Source: Lachnospiraceae bacterium (GTDB lineage Bacteria; Bacillota_A; Clostridia; Lachnospirales; Lachnospiraceae). From it: 44,358 nt of DNA. Positions 27,515 to 34,146 of the stretch are shown piece after piece. The stretch lies in assembly GCA_017620975.1 (NCBI GenBank), contig JAGAUD010000028.1, forward strand, positions 1 to 44,358. The letters run 5' to 3'. Every line of letters starts with the position of its first letter. Within the stretch, counting starts at the first letter, position 1. A program made the position numbers and the translations under genes. The notes beneath the pieces were generated by a model. It ran no database searches. It saw only the letters and a list, made by a program, of their open reading frames with translations, and was not told where the DNA came from.

Positions 27515-28663
27515 ATGAAAATTGTGGTAGCAATTGATTCTTTAAAAGGAAGTCTTACCTCTCTGGAAGCCGGTATGGCCATCAAGCAGGGAATCGGCCG
27601 TGCCATTCCCGAAGCAGATGTCTCAGTCCGTCCTCTGGCTGACGGCGGTGAGGGTACCGTAGAGGCCCTGACCCTCGGTATGAACGGCAGAACGGAAAAG
27701 GTTACCGTATCAGGTCCTCTCGGCAAACCGGTAGAGTGTGTGTATGGTATTTTGGAAGAAAGCAAGACGGCCATCGTAGAAATGTCCGGTGCGGCAGGAA
27801 TCACCCTGGTATCGGAGCAGGAGAGAAATCCGTTACATACCACTACTTACGGTGTGGGAGAAGTCATCAAAGATGCAATTGGCAAGGGATGCCGCCACTT
27901 TATCGTAGGCATCGGCGGCAGTGCCACCAATGACGGCGGTATCGGCATGCTGCAGGCACTGGGCTACGGCTTCCTGGACAAGAACGGCAATCAGGTATCC
28001 TTCGGTGCAAAAGGCCTGAAAGATCTGGCTGAAATCACAGATACCAACGTATTGCCGCAGTTAAAGGAATGTACTTTTCGTGTTGCCTGTGATGTAACCA
28101 ATCCTCTGTGCGGCGAGCAGGGCTGCAGTGCTATTTATGGTCCCCAGAAGGGCGCCACTCCTTCCATGATCATACACATGGATAAGTGGCTGGGAGATTA
28201 TGCTTGCCTTGCTGCCGAAAAATTCCCAAAAGCAGATCCTTTAACCCCCGGGACGGGTGCAGCCGGCGGAATGGGCTTTGCCTTCCTGACCTTCACCAAT
28301 GCGGTACTGGAATCCGGCATCAAGATCATTCTTGAGGAAACCCGTCTGGAAGATTACATTAAAGGAGCTGATATCGTAGTAACCGGAGAAGGACGCCTGG
28401 ACGGTCAGACCGTTATGGGCAAAGCTCCCATCGGTGTAGCCAATATCGCCAAGAAATACGGAAAACTTGTCCTGGCTTTCAGCGGCTGCGTAACTGAAGA
28501 TGCGATTGCCTGCAACGTCGGAGGCATTGACGCCTTCTTCCCCATCCTGAGAGGTGTTGTTACACTTGAAGAAGCTATGAAACATGATATTGCTGAGAAA
28601 AACATGATTGCAACGGTAGAGCAGGTATTCCGCCTGATCCGTTACGGCCAGCTGATAAAGTAA
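27515..28663 (+). CDS. Glycerate kinase (type 1, GarK/GlxK family)
   Basis: A 382-residue kinase that phosphorylates D-glycerate to phosphoglycerate using ATP, the last step of glucarate, galactarate or glycerate use. Motifs are MKIVVAIDSLKGSLTSLEAG at the start, RPLADGGEGTVEAL, FIVGIGGSATNDGGIGMLQA, GTGAAGGMGFAFL and the C-terminal DIVVTGEGRLDGQTVMGKAP, all typical of the family. The length is normal and the frame is intact, in contrast to the permease remnant after it. GAAAGGATG precedes the ATG. CdaR is divergent. Confidence 0.93.
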   Translation: MKIVVAIDSLKGSLTSLEAGMAIKQGIGRAIPEADVSVRPLADGGEGTVEALTLGMNGRTEKVTVSGPLGKPVECVYGILEESKTAIVEMSGAAGITLVSEQERNPLHTTTYGVGEVIKDAIGKGCRHFIVGIGGSATNDGGIGMLQALGYGFLDKNGNQVSFGAKGLKDLAEITDTNVLPQLKECTFRVACDVTNPLCGEQGCSAIYGPQKGATPSMIIHMDKWLGDYACLAAEKFPKADPLTPGTGAAGGMGFAFLTFTNAVLESGIKIILEETRLEDYIKGADIVVTGEGRLDGQTVMGKAPIGVANIAKKYGKLVLAFSGCVTEDAIACNVGGIDAFFPILRGVVTLEEAMKHDIAEKNMIATVEQVFRLIRYGQLIK

Positions 28664-28673
28664 GAAGGAGAAA

Positions 28674-29503
28674 TGACTTACGATTTTAAACCATCGGCGC
28701 ACTGCTTGGTCTGGTAGTCGCCATTATCCTCATCATCAAAAAAGTACAGCCCGCATACAGCCTGATCCTGGGTGCTCTGATCGGCGGTCTCATCGGCTGT
28801 ATGCGCCCTGATCGTTACCATTATCCTGGCAAACATCCTTGCCAAGAAGAAAAACGATACCATCACAAATACCGATGTAGAATCTCAGGCAGATAAAAAG
28901 CTGCCCGGCTTTGCAGCTGCCATTAGCGGTCCGTTGGTAGTTATCATCCTTCTGGCACTTCGTCCGCTGTTCGATATCAGCGTCGACCCTCTGATTGCGC
29001 TTCCTGTGGGCGGTCTCGTCAGCATCCTTGCCACCGGCAGCATCAAGCGCACAAGAGAATATATGGAGTTCGGTTTAAGCAAAGTAATCGGTGTTTCCGT
29101 GCTGTTAATCGGTACCGGAACAATCGCCGGTATCATCAAAGCTTCTGCTTTACAGTATGATGTCATCAACTTGTTGGAAGCAATGAATATGCCCGCTTTC
29201 GTGCTGGCTCCCTTGTCAGGTATCCTGATGGCAGGCGCTACCGCTTCCACCACCGCCGGTTCTACCATTGCATCCCAGACCTTTGCTTCTACCCTTACTG
29301 CAGCAGGCGTTCCCGCACTGTCCGCTGCCGCAATGATTCATGCAGGTGCTACTGTGGTTGACTCACTGCCTCATGGTTCTTTCTTCCATGCTACCGGTGG
29401 TTCTGTTAATATGGAGATTAAGGAACGTGCGAAGCTCATTCCTTATGAAGCTTGTGTCGGTTTGACCAGTACAATTGTGGCAGTGATTCTTTATCTTATT
29501 TAA
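28674..29503 (+). pseudogene. GntP-family gluconate/glycerate permease, internally deleted
   Basis: A GAAGGAG site and ATG follow the kinase gene, but the start frame ends after 14 codons. In the next frame IGALLGLVVAIILIIKKVQP and AYSLILGALIGGLIG match the N-terminus of GntP transporters. The frame then shifts and a large part of the protein is missing before ALIVTIILANILAKKKND. From there the C-terminal half is intact to the stop at 29503: RPLFDISVDPLIALPVGG, GTGTIAGIIKAS, GAGATVVDS-like AMIHAGATVVDSLPHGSFFH. About 270 of the usual 430-450 residues remain, so transport is unlikely. Confidence 0.85.
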
Positions 29504-29510
29504 ATTGTAG

Positions 29511-29655
29511 GTAACTGTTCAGAGCCAATCTCGAAAACACACAGTGTTTTCGAGATGTGTGGCTCTCGCCAAATGGATGTATATGGAAAATCACTCCCGT
29601 ATGCAAGCATTCGTCGCGATTTTTCACATACATCCATTTGGCTCTGAACAGTTAC
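29511..29655. repeat. Nested three-stem palindromic repeat element
   Basis: The outer stem is a perfect 17-bp pair, GTAACTGTTCAGAGCCA (29511-29527) with its complement at 29639-29655. Inside, ATCTCGAAAACAC (29528-29540) pairs with GTGTTTTCGAGAT (29544-29556). A second inner stem joins 29569-29592 (starting CCAAATGGATGTAT) to 29618-29641, with 22 of 24 positions complementary, one other being a G-T wobble. Its loop holds ATGCAAGCAT. AGAGCCA (29521-29527) can also pair with a nearer TGGCTCT at 29560-29566, so two foldings compete. No protein is encoded. It begins eight bases after the GntP remnant stop. It looks like a non-autonomous interspersed element (MITE or REP-like). Confidence 0.75.
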
Positions 29656-29696
29656 AATTGCAGAATAAAATTGACATGTAGCCCAACGGGCGCACA

Positions 29697-29758
29697 ATAC
29701 AGGGGCTGTTTCAGAATTGAGCTGTATAATCACAAGCTATTCGCAACAGCCCCTGTAT
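29697..29758. repeat. Second inverted repeat, possible insertion-element end
   Basis: Perfect 14-bp arms ATACAGGGGCTGTT (29697-29710) and AACAGCCCCTGTAT (29745-29758) surround 34 bases. Inside, GAGCT and AAGCT may pair weakly. A GGGGCTGTT terminus resembles ends of some insertion sequences, which is only a suggestion. No U-tract follows. Confidence 0.55.
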
Positions 29759-29886
29759 ATCTGCTGGAATCAACACCGGATTAATATACCAGATTCGTTG
29801 AAGTTTGTTTGTACCATCAATCCTAGTGGCATCTATCTGTTCAACATCTACTGCTGACAGAGTATGCAATATATTTTCACAACAAA
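29711..29886 (-). other. Unassigned minus-strand open frame, possible transposase relic
   Basis: Between the palindrome and the tRNA terminator a minus-strand frame without start reads HTLSAVDVEQIDATRIDGT, then KLQRIWYINPVLIPADIQG, and stops at 29711 inside the palindrome. I do not recognise it with confidence. The IDGT motif next to an inverted repeat raises the idea of a transposase fragment, but this is speculation. Confidence 0.2.
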
Positions 29887-29915
29887 AACCTTAAGAAAAT
29901 TATTTTCCTAAGGTT
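29880..29915 (-). terminator. Native terminator of the tRNA-Cys gene
   Basis: On the minus strand AACCTTAGGAAAAT pairs with ATTTTCTTAAGGTT (29887-29915, one weak position) and is followed by TTTTGTTG. It begins nine bases after the tRNA 3' end. Its presence shows that this end is the original chromosomal flank of the tRNA. Confidence 0.78.
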
Positions 29916-29923
29916 CCTATTGA

Positions 29924-29966
29924 AGAGGCGTCTGCCGGATTTGAACCGGCGATAAGGGTGTTGCAG
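29924..29966 (-). tRNA. tRNA-Cys(GCA) 3' half, cut off at the anticodon loop
   Basis: On the minus strand, from 29966 down, the sequence reads CTGCAAC (anticodon loop with GCA in the centre), ACCCTTATC, then the T arm GCCGG-TTCAAAT-CCGGC and the 3' acceptor strand ACGCCTC with discriminator T. This matches tRNA-Cys of Clostridia, where AGGGT would precede CTGCAAC. Upstream of the loop the sequence does not fit any tRNA: there is no D arm and no GAGGCGT acceptor partner. The gene is therefore split. It lies exactly at the left border of the conjugative element, so this is the displaced 3' half left after integration. The 3' CCA is not encoded. Confidence 0.82.
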
Positions 29967-30030
29967 ATTTAATCCTGCTCGTAAAAAACCTTGAATTTAT
30001 GGGCTTTGTTGGCCCCTTTTCCTCAAGCCT

Positions 30031-30047
30031 CCACTTTATGTCCACTT
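30031..30047 (+). repeat. Short direct repeat near the element end
   Basis: CCACTT occurs at 30031-30036 and again at 30042-30047, 11 bases apart, about one helical turn. Paired short direct repeats near element ends are typical arm-type binding sites of tyrosine integrases. Only two copies are seen, so the call is tentative. Confidence 0.3.
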
Positions 30048-30196
30048 ATTGCGGAAAGCAGAAGCATCACACCTCTTATCAGCTCTGTTTTTGTTATTAA
30101 TATCCGCATTATAGCACTCTGTTCATACCCAAGCAATACACTCAACTAAATACTTACAATTTGTATTTTGAATTATCCACACTTGAGGAGGACACT

Positions 30197-31396
30197 ATGG
30201 ATTATCAATTAGAAATCAAACAAATCGTGGACTATCCACGCTGTCGCATTTATCGCGAATTTATACGCACTCTTATGAAAGATAGGAACATCCGTACCAA
30301 TGGAAGCTCCTATCTTTTTTATTACGCAGTACTTTGCTCTTATGCAAATTTCCGTTCATCGTACCGAAGATTGGATGGCATCTCCTACCTGATCGCTCCC
30401 GGTGAGTGGATATGCAAAACATCAGAATTATCACAATGGTTCCGGATACGTTACCAACATCAGGCAATGTCTATATTGGAATACCTGCAAGATCAGAACT
30501 ACATCACCTATACCAGACTTGGAAGAGGCAATCTGATCAAGTTCTGTATTACAGACTGGAAAAAGCACAATATGGCATTTGACTACAATTACCCATGTCA
30601 AAAAGATGTGGGCTTTTTCTTTTTCCCGATTGCTGCAGTTCACGAGCTAGTCAGCCTTGGAAAATGTTCGGAGATGGATATTATCCTGGATCTATGGATG
30701 CATACCATATATAACGATGAACAGGTACAAGGTTCTGCTGTCGGGCCTGTAGTTTATTTTCGTAACTGCACCGGCAATCCGCTTATCAGCTACAGCGAAC
30801 TTGCAATCCGTTGGGGCATATCCAAAGCGACTGTCAGCCGGATCCTGAACAAGCTTCAGGAATTAGAATACATATCGCTTGTTTCATTTACCGGAAAGCA
30901 TGGTAGCGTAATATATCTGTGCAACTATCTGTCTACCATGTTCAATATCAGCGACGTCATGATCGACAAGGAGGAAATATCCATGACATTTCAAATTCCC
31001 GTTCATCTTTCTGATACTCCATCACTTCTGGAAGATATCAATATCAAAGATGAGCAAATCAGTATTATCGAAGACGAAGGATGCGTTTCATCCAAACAAG
31101 TTAGCGTTTCAAAATCTGACATTCGATCCGTCATCAAAAAAGTGGCTCAAATCCTTGCTACACAAGGGATTCCGTGCTGTGAATGCCCCCGAACGCTATA
31201 TAAGTTATATCCTTTATCCGACTGGAAAGAAGGTAATATTCTCTATTCACTTAAGATTGCCTGTGGCAACGGAGACATCAGGTATCAGTTTGAGGTAACC
31301 CTTCACCCGGTTCCTGCCCCCGATACCCCAAAAGTGAATACTGATACTGCCAATACAAGCACCGAAAAGATTGAAAGGAGAAGCTGCAATGAATAA
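30197..31396 (+). CDS. Winged-helix DNA-binding protein at the element's left end
   Basis: A 399-residue protein. A winged helix-turn-helix is visible at about residues 195-245: ISYSELAIRWGISKATVSRI, LNKLQELEYISLVSF, and a wing before VIYLCNYL. The N-terminal part (WICKTSELSQWFRIRYQHQA, SILEYLQDQNYITYTRLGRG) reads as another helix-turn-helix of similar type. The acidic linker and C-terminal about 100 residues have no motif known to me. The start is the ATG at 30197, seven bases after AGGAGG. It may regulate transfer or take part in replication or excision of the element; position alone suggests this. It overlaps the next gene by eight bases. Confidence 0.7.
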   Translation: MDYQLEIKQIVDYPRCRIYREFIRTLMKDRNIRTNGSSYLFYYAVLCSYANFRSSYRRLDGISYLIAPGEWICKTSELSQWFRIRYQHQAMSILEYLQDQNYITYTRLGRGNLIKFCITDWKKHNMAFDYNYPCQKDVGFFFFPIAAVHELVSLGKCSEMDIILDLWMHTIYNDEQVQGSAVGPVVYFRNCTGNPLISYSELAIRWGISKATVSRILNKLQELEYISLVSFTGKHGSVIYLCNYLSTMFNISDVMIDKEEISMTFQIPVHLSDTPSLLEDINIKDEQISIIEDEGCVSSKQVSVSKSDIRSVIKKVAQILATQGIPCCECPRTLYKLYPLSDWKEGNILYSLKIACGNGDIRYQFEVTLHPVPAPDTPKVNTDTANTSTEKIERRSCNE

Positions 31397-31925
31397 GAAT
31401 CTGCCTAAAGACGTACAAGAAAACCCAATTTACCATGACACATGGACTCTTTTAAAAAATTACCGTGATGTGGTTTGGAATCTGGAACTTGCAGTGCAGC
31501 ATGTTCGTAATTCCTTTGAAATCGAATTTGGAAGCAGCGTGGATGAATTTCTGGATTCTATTTATCTGGCCGGTGCCGACTTAGATGGTACCAAATTGGA
31601 GAACTATGCAAAGAGCATTGAAAGAAGCAACAAGATGTTAAAATTATTGAACTCCTCCGTTGAAATCCTTCGTAGAAAGCATAAACACGGAGAACTGTAT
31701 TACTGGATCCTGTATTACAGTTTCCTATCTCCCCAGCAGCTTCAGAACACAGAAGATATCCTGGAGAGCCTGCAATCACACTTTTTGAACATATCCAGAA
31801 GAACCTATTACCGCAAACGTCCGGAAGCGGTACAGGCACTTAGCAGTATTCTCTGGGGATACACATCAAAGGACTGCCTGAATATGTTGGACCAGCTATT
31901 TCCTGCTGAAAAAGAAATACGGTAA
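31389..31925 (+). CDS. ArpU/sigma-like transcription regulator of the element
   Basis: A 178-residue protein. The C-terminal part, WILYYSFLSPQQLQ, FLNISRRTYYRKRPEAVQA and LSSILWG, resembles the sigma-70 region-4-like helix-turn-helix of ArpU and related phage late-gene activators, where the motif (S-RTYYR-R-EA) is typical. The N-terminal half is mainly helical. The ATG at 31389 has AAAGGAG eight bases upstream. The gene stands directly before the promoter and leader terminator of the transfer operon, so it is a good candidate for the activator or antiterminator of that operon. Assignment to ArpU is by pattern only. Confidence 0.6.
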   Translation: MNKNLPKDVQENPIYHDTWTLLKNYRDVVWNLELAVQHVRNSFEIEFGSSVDEFLDSIYLAGADLDGTKLENYAKSIERSNKMLKLLNSSVEILRRKHKHGELYYWILYYSFLSPQQLQNTEDILESLQSHFLNISRRTYYRKRPEAVQALSSILWGYTSKDCLNMLDQLFPAEKEIR

Positions 31926-31966
31926 CACTTGGTACTTAAATAGCACTTGATGACACTGTTTTGCGA

Positions 31967-31995
31967 TTTACAGGCTATTTTACCCATGCTATAAT
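31967..31995 (+). promoter_or_regulatory. Promoter of the transfer operon
   Basis: TTTACA (31967-31972) and TATAAT (31990-31995) are 17 bases apart, with a TG two bases before TATAAT giving an extended minus-10. Transcription would begin near 32002. The first gene starts at 32133, leaving a leader of about 130 bases that includes a terminator hairpin. Confidence 0.82.
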
Positions 31996-32040
31996 GTCCA
32001 TGTTCAAAACTGTGTCCAAAATTGAACCTTTATTCATCAG

Positions 32041-32066
32041 ACATCTGCAAGTCAGATGTTTTTTTA
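32041..32066 (+). terminator. Leader terminator / attenuator before the transfer operon
   Basis: ACATCTG and CAGATGT form a 7-bp stem with a five-base loop, followed by seven T in total. It lies about 40 bases after the expected transcription start and before the first gene. A preceding hairpin, GTTCAA (32003-32008) with TTGAAC, is present in the same leader. Most transcripts would stop here unless antitermination occurs. Confidence 0.75.
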
Positions 32067-32132
32067 TTTGAGCAGGAAATCTTTGTGGTTTTCTGCTCTT
32101 TTCATTTCAAACAACAAGGAGGTACTACCAAA

Positions 32133-32528
32133 ATGAGACAAGAAGACACTTTCGAAATGAAAAAGGAACTGCCTAAAAAACACCGGTTCATCCGCACCCA
32201 TCACCTGATACTGGGTGCAGCTGCATCCCTGTACACAACTGCCCTATTTACCACACAAGTACATGCTGCTGATATCTGGGCAAAAGCCAATGTTCTGATG
32301 CGGGATGTCTACAACAAAATACTTGGCATATCCACCATTGCTGCTGTGGTAACTGCTTCTATTGCTCTCTTGCTGATGAATTTCAGTAAATCCGGAAGAA
32401 CGGTAGATGAATCACGAGCATGGCTGAAACGAATTGCCTTATCCTGGGCTATCTTAAACAGCTTGGGCTTTATACTCGCTTATATCACGCCATTCTTCCA
32501 AGGTGGCCAGTGGACGCCGGGACCTTAA
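32133..32528 (+). CDS. Small membrane protein, VirB2/pilin-like (DUF3852 type)
   Basis: A 131-residue protein with a basic N-terminus, a hydrophobic signal segment at about 25-45 ending in TTQVHAADIW, and two membrane segments at about 63-84 and 101-120. The conserved stretch LGISTIAAVVTASIALLLMN followed by FSKSGRTVDESRAWLKRI is that of pilin-like proteins in Firmicutes conjugative elements (DUF3852, Maff2-like). It probably forms the pilus or pore subunit of the transfer channel. The ATG at 32133 has AAGGAGG upstream. The next gene follows after 15 bases. Confidence 0.68.
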   Translation: MRQEDTFEMKKELPKKHRFIRTHHLILGAAASLYTTALFTTQVHAADIWAKANVLMRDVYNKILGISTIAAVVTASIALLLMNFSKSGRTVDESRAWLKRIALSWAILNSLGFILAYITPFFQGGQWTPGP

Positions 32529-32543
32529 GACGGAGGCTGATTC

Positions 32544-33254
32544 ATGGGTATTTTAGACAAAATCGTAGAATGGATCGCTACACAGGTTATGAATGGTCTG
32601 GATCTGATCACAACTTCCGTGTTGGGTGCATTAGGGTGTGATATGCAGACCTTCCTGCGGTACTTTCCCGCCGCCAAAACCATGTATGAAATTTTTGTCG
32701 CCATTGCTATCGGCTTAGTACTTTTAAACTGGGTGTGGCAGGTTTTCAAGAATTTCGGTCTGGTTGCAGGTGTAGAGGCTGAGGATCCTATTAAACTGAG
32801 TCTGCGATCTATACTATTCATCGCTCTGATTTTTTACTGTGGTCCGATTACGGATATGCTCCTGCAAATAGGCGGAACACCTTATTCGTGGATACTTACT
32901 TCAAGCCTTCCGCCTATAAGCTTTGCAGACTTTAATGCAGTACTATTAACAATCCTTGGCGTTTTCTCCAATGGATCCGTTGCACTGATAGCACTTATTC
33001 TGGTTCTGATTCTTGCATGGAACTATATAAAGCTGCTGTTTGAGGCTGCAGAACGCTATATCCTGCTTGGAGTACTGGTTTATACAGCCCCCATAGCTTT
33101 TGCTACAGGTTCCTCCCAGTCCACATCCAATATCTTCAAATCATGGTGCAGGATGTTTGCAGGACAAATGTTTCTTTTGATCATGAATGCATGGTGCTTA
33201 CGTTTGTTTACTTCCATGGTAGGCAACTTTTTAGCCAATCCACTATCGTTTTAG
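32544..33254 (+). CDS. TrbL/VirB6-like conjugative channel protein
   Basis: A 236-residue polytopic membrane protein with about six hydrophobic segments (near 47-70, 89-110, 130-143, 145-166, 172-188 and 205-228). Conserved pieces include AIGLVLLNWVWQVFKNFG, IFYCGPITDMLLQIGG and AERYILLGVLVYTAPIAFAT, then SQSTSNIFKSWCRMFAGQM. This is the TrbL/VirB6 type found next to VirB4 in Gram-positive elements; it forms part of the inner-membrane channel. Its position after the pilin-like gene fits. Confidence 0.72.
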   Translation: MGILDKIVEWIATQVMNGLDLITTSVLGALGCDMQTFLRYFPAAKTMYEIFVAIAIGLVLLNWVWQVFKNFGLVAGVEAEDPIKLSLRSILFIALIFYCGPITDMLLQIGGTPYSWILTSSLPPISFADFNAVLLTILGVFSNGSVALIALILVLILAWNYIKLLFEAAERYILLGVLVYTAPIAFATGSSQSTSNIFKSWCRMFAGQMFLLIMNAWCLRLFTSMVGNFLANPLSF

Positions 33255-33263
33255 GAGGAAAAT

Positions 33264-34145
33264 ATGAGAAAGAAATTATTATTAACCTCTACTGCAATCC
33301 TTTTCATGCTTCAGCCTTTAACCGCTTTTGCGGTTACCGAAGATGAAGTGCTTGCAGTGGGGAAAGAAACTGCTACCGGAAATGTATTTATCTGGTTTTT
33401 ATGTGCCATTGCCTTTTTGAAGATCAGTCAAAAGATAGACAGTTTTATGGCAAGCCTTGGGATCAATGTGGGACAGACAGGAGGCTCTATGCTTTCTGAA
33501 CTGCTGGTTGCTGCAAAAGGTATTTCCTCTATACGCAATATTACCGGCGGTTCTTCCTTCAGTAGCAACATATCCAGTCGCAGTCATGGAATGAGTCAAG
33601 CACCCCTGGCAGGTGGGCTTGCCGGAATCGTTGGAAGACAATTTATTCAAAATACCATGACTACTATGACAGGTCAAACCAATAACGTACTGGGACGGAA
33701 AGCCTTTGAAAACTCTCTGAAAAAAGGTGGAGACTTTGCCAATAACATTACCGGTGCCGTGGCACAAGGTAACATCAGCCAAATCGGAACCATGACTGGT
33801 GCTCAGGCTGCCGAAGCTCTTACTTCCTATCTGGGACAGACCGGTATGGATAATGCTCCCACCTATAATGGAGTCGAAATCGGTGGCGGACGTATCATGG
33901 GTACGGAAATTTCCACTGAACATCCCAATGGTACGGCATTTGCCATGTATCATGCTGACCAGTACCTTGCTCCGGAAGGTGCTTATGAAACCGTTACAGC
34001 TGCGGATAATTCCACATGGTATAAACAATATGCAACAGATGCGGTAGAACGCATCCCTTACATGAATGAAACCGGAGAAATCGCATATCATGAAAGTATC
34101 GTAAAGAAACTTCCTGATATTCCACGTAGAAAGGACCGTATCTGA
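33264..34145 (+). CDS. Secreted or membrane-anchored conjugation-associated protein
   Basis: A 293-residue protein with a clear signal peptide (MRKKLLLTSTAILFMLQPLT then AFA-VTED), a second hydrophobic segment at about 38-55 (GNVFIWFLCAIAFLKIS) and a glycine- and serine-rich middle (GGSSFSSNISSRSHGMSQ, AGGLAGIVGRQF). The C-terminal half contains no motif I can name. It lies between TrbL and the NlpC/P60 hydrolase, where elements of this type encode a protein with signal peptide and membrane helix. It could be a structural part of the channel. AGGAGG is upstream of the ATG. Confidence 0.6.
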   Translation: MRKKLLLTSTAILFMLQPLTAFAVTEDEVLAVGKETATGNVFIWFLCAIAFLKISQKIDSFMASLGINVGQTGGSMLSELLVAAKGISSIRNITGGSSFSSNISSRSHGMSQAPLAGGLAGIVGRQFIQNTMTTMTGQTNNVLGRKAFENSLKKGGDFANNITGAVAQGNISQIGTMTGAQAAEALTSYLGQTGMDNAPTYNGVEIGGGRIMGTEISTEHPNGTAFAMYHADQYLAPEGAYETVTAADNSTWYKQYATDAVERIPYMNETGEIAYHESIVKKLPDIPRRKDRI

Positions 34146-34146
34146 T

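Noticed and set aside
29511..29758. CRISPR array or riboswitch
   Set aside because: There are no regularly spaced direct repeats, and the repeats are inverted and of different types. No riboswitch consensus is seen; it also follows a gene instead of preceding one.
29924..29990. Complete tRNA gene
   Set aside because: Only the anticodon loop, variable region, T arm and 3' acceptor strand are present; D arm and 5' acceptor strand are missing, so it is a fragment.
30161..30196. Earlier start for the left-end winged-helix protein
   Set aside because: The AGGAGG site lies after that start and directly before the ATG at 30197.
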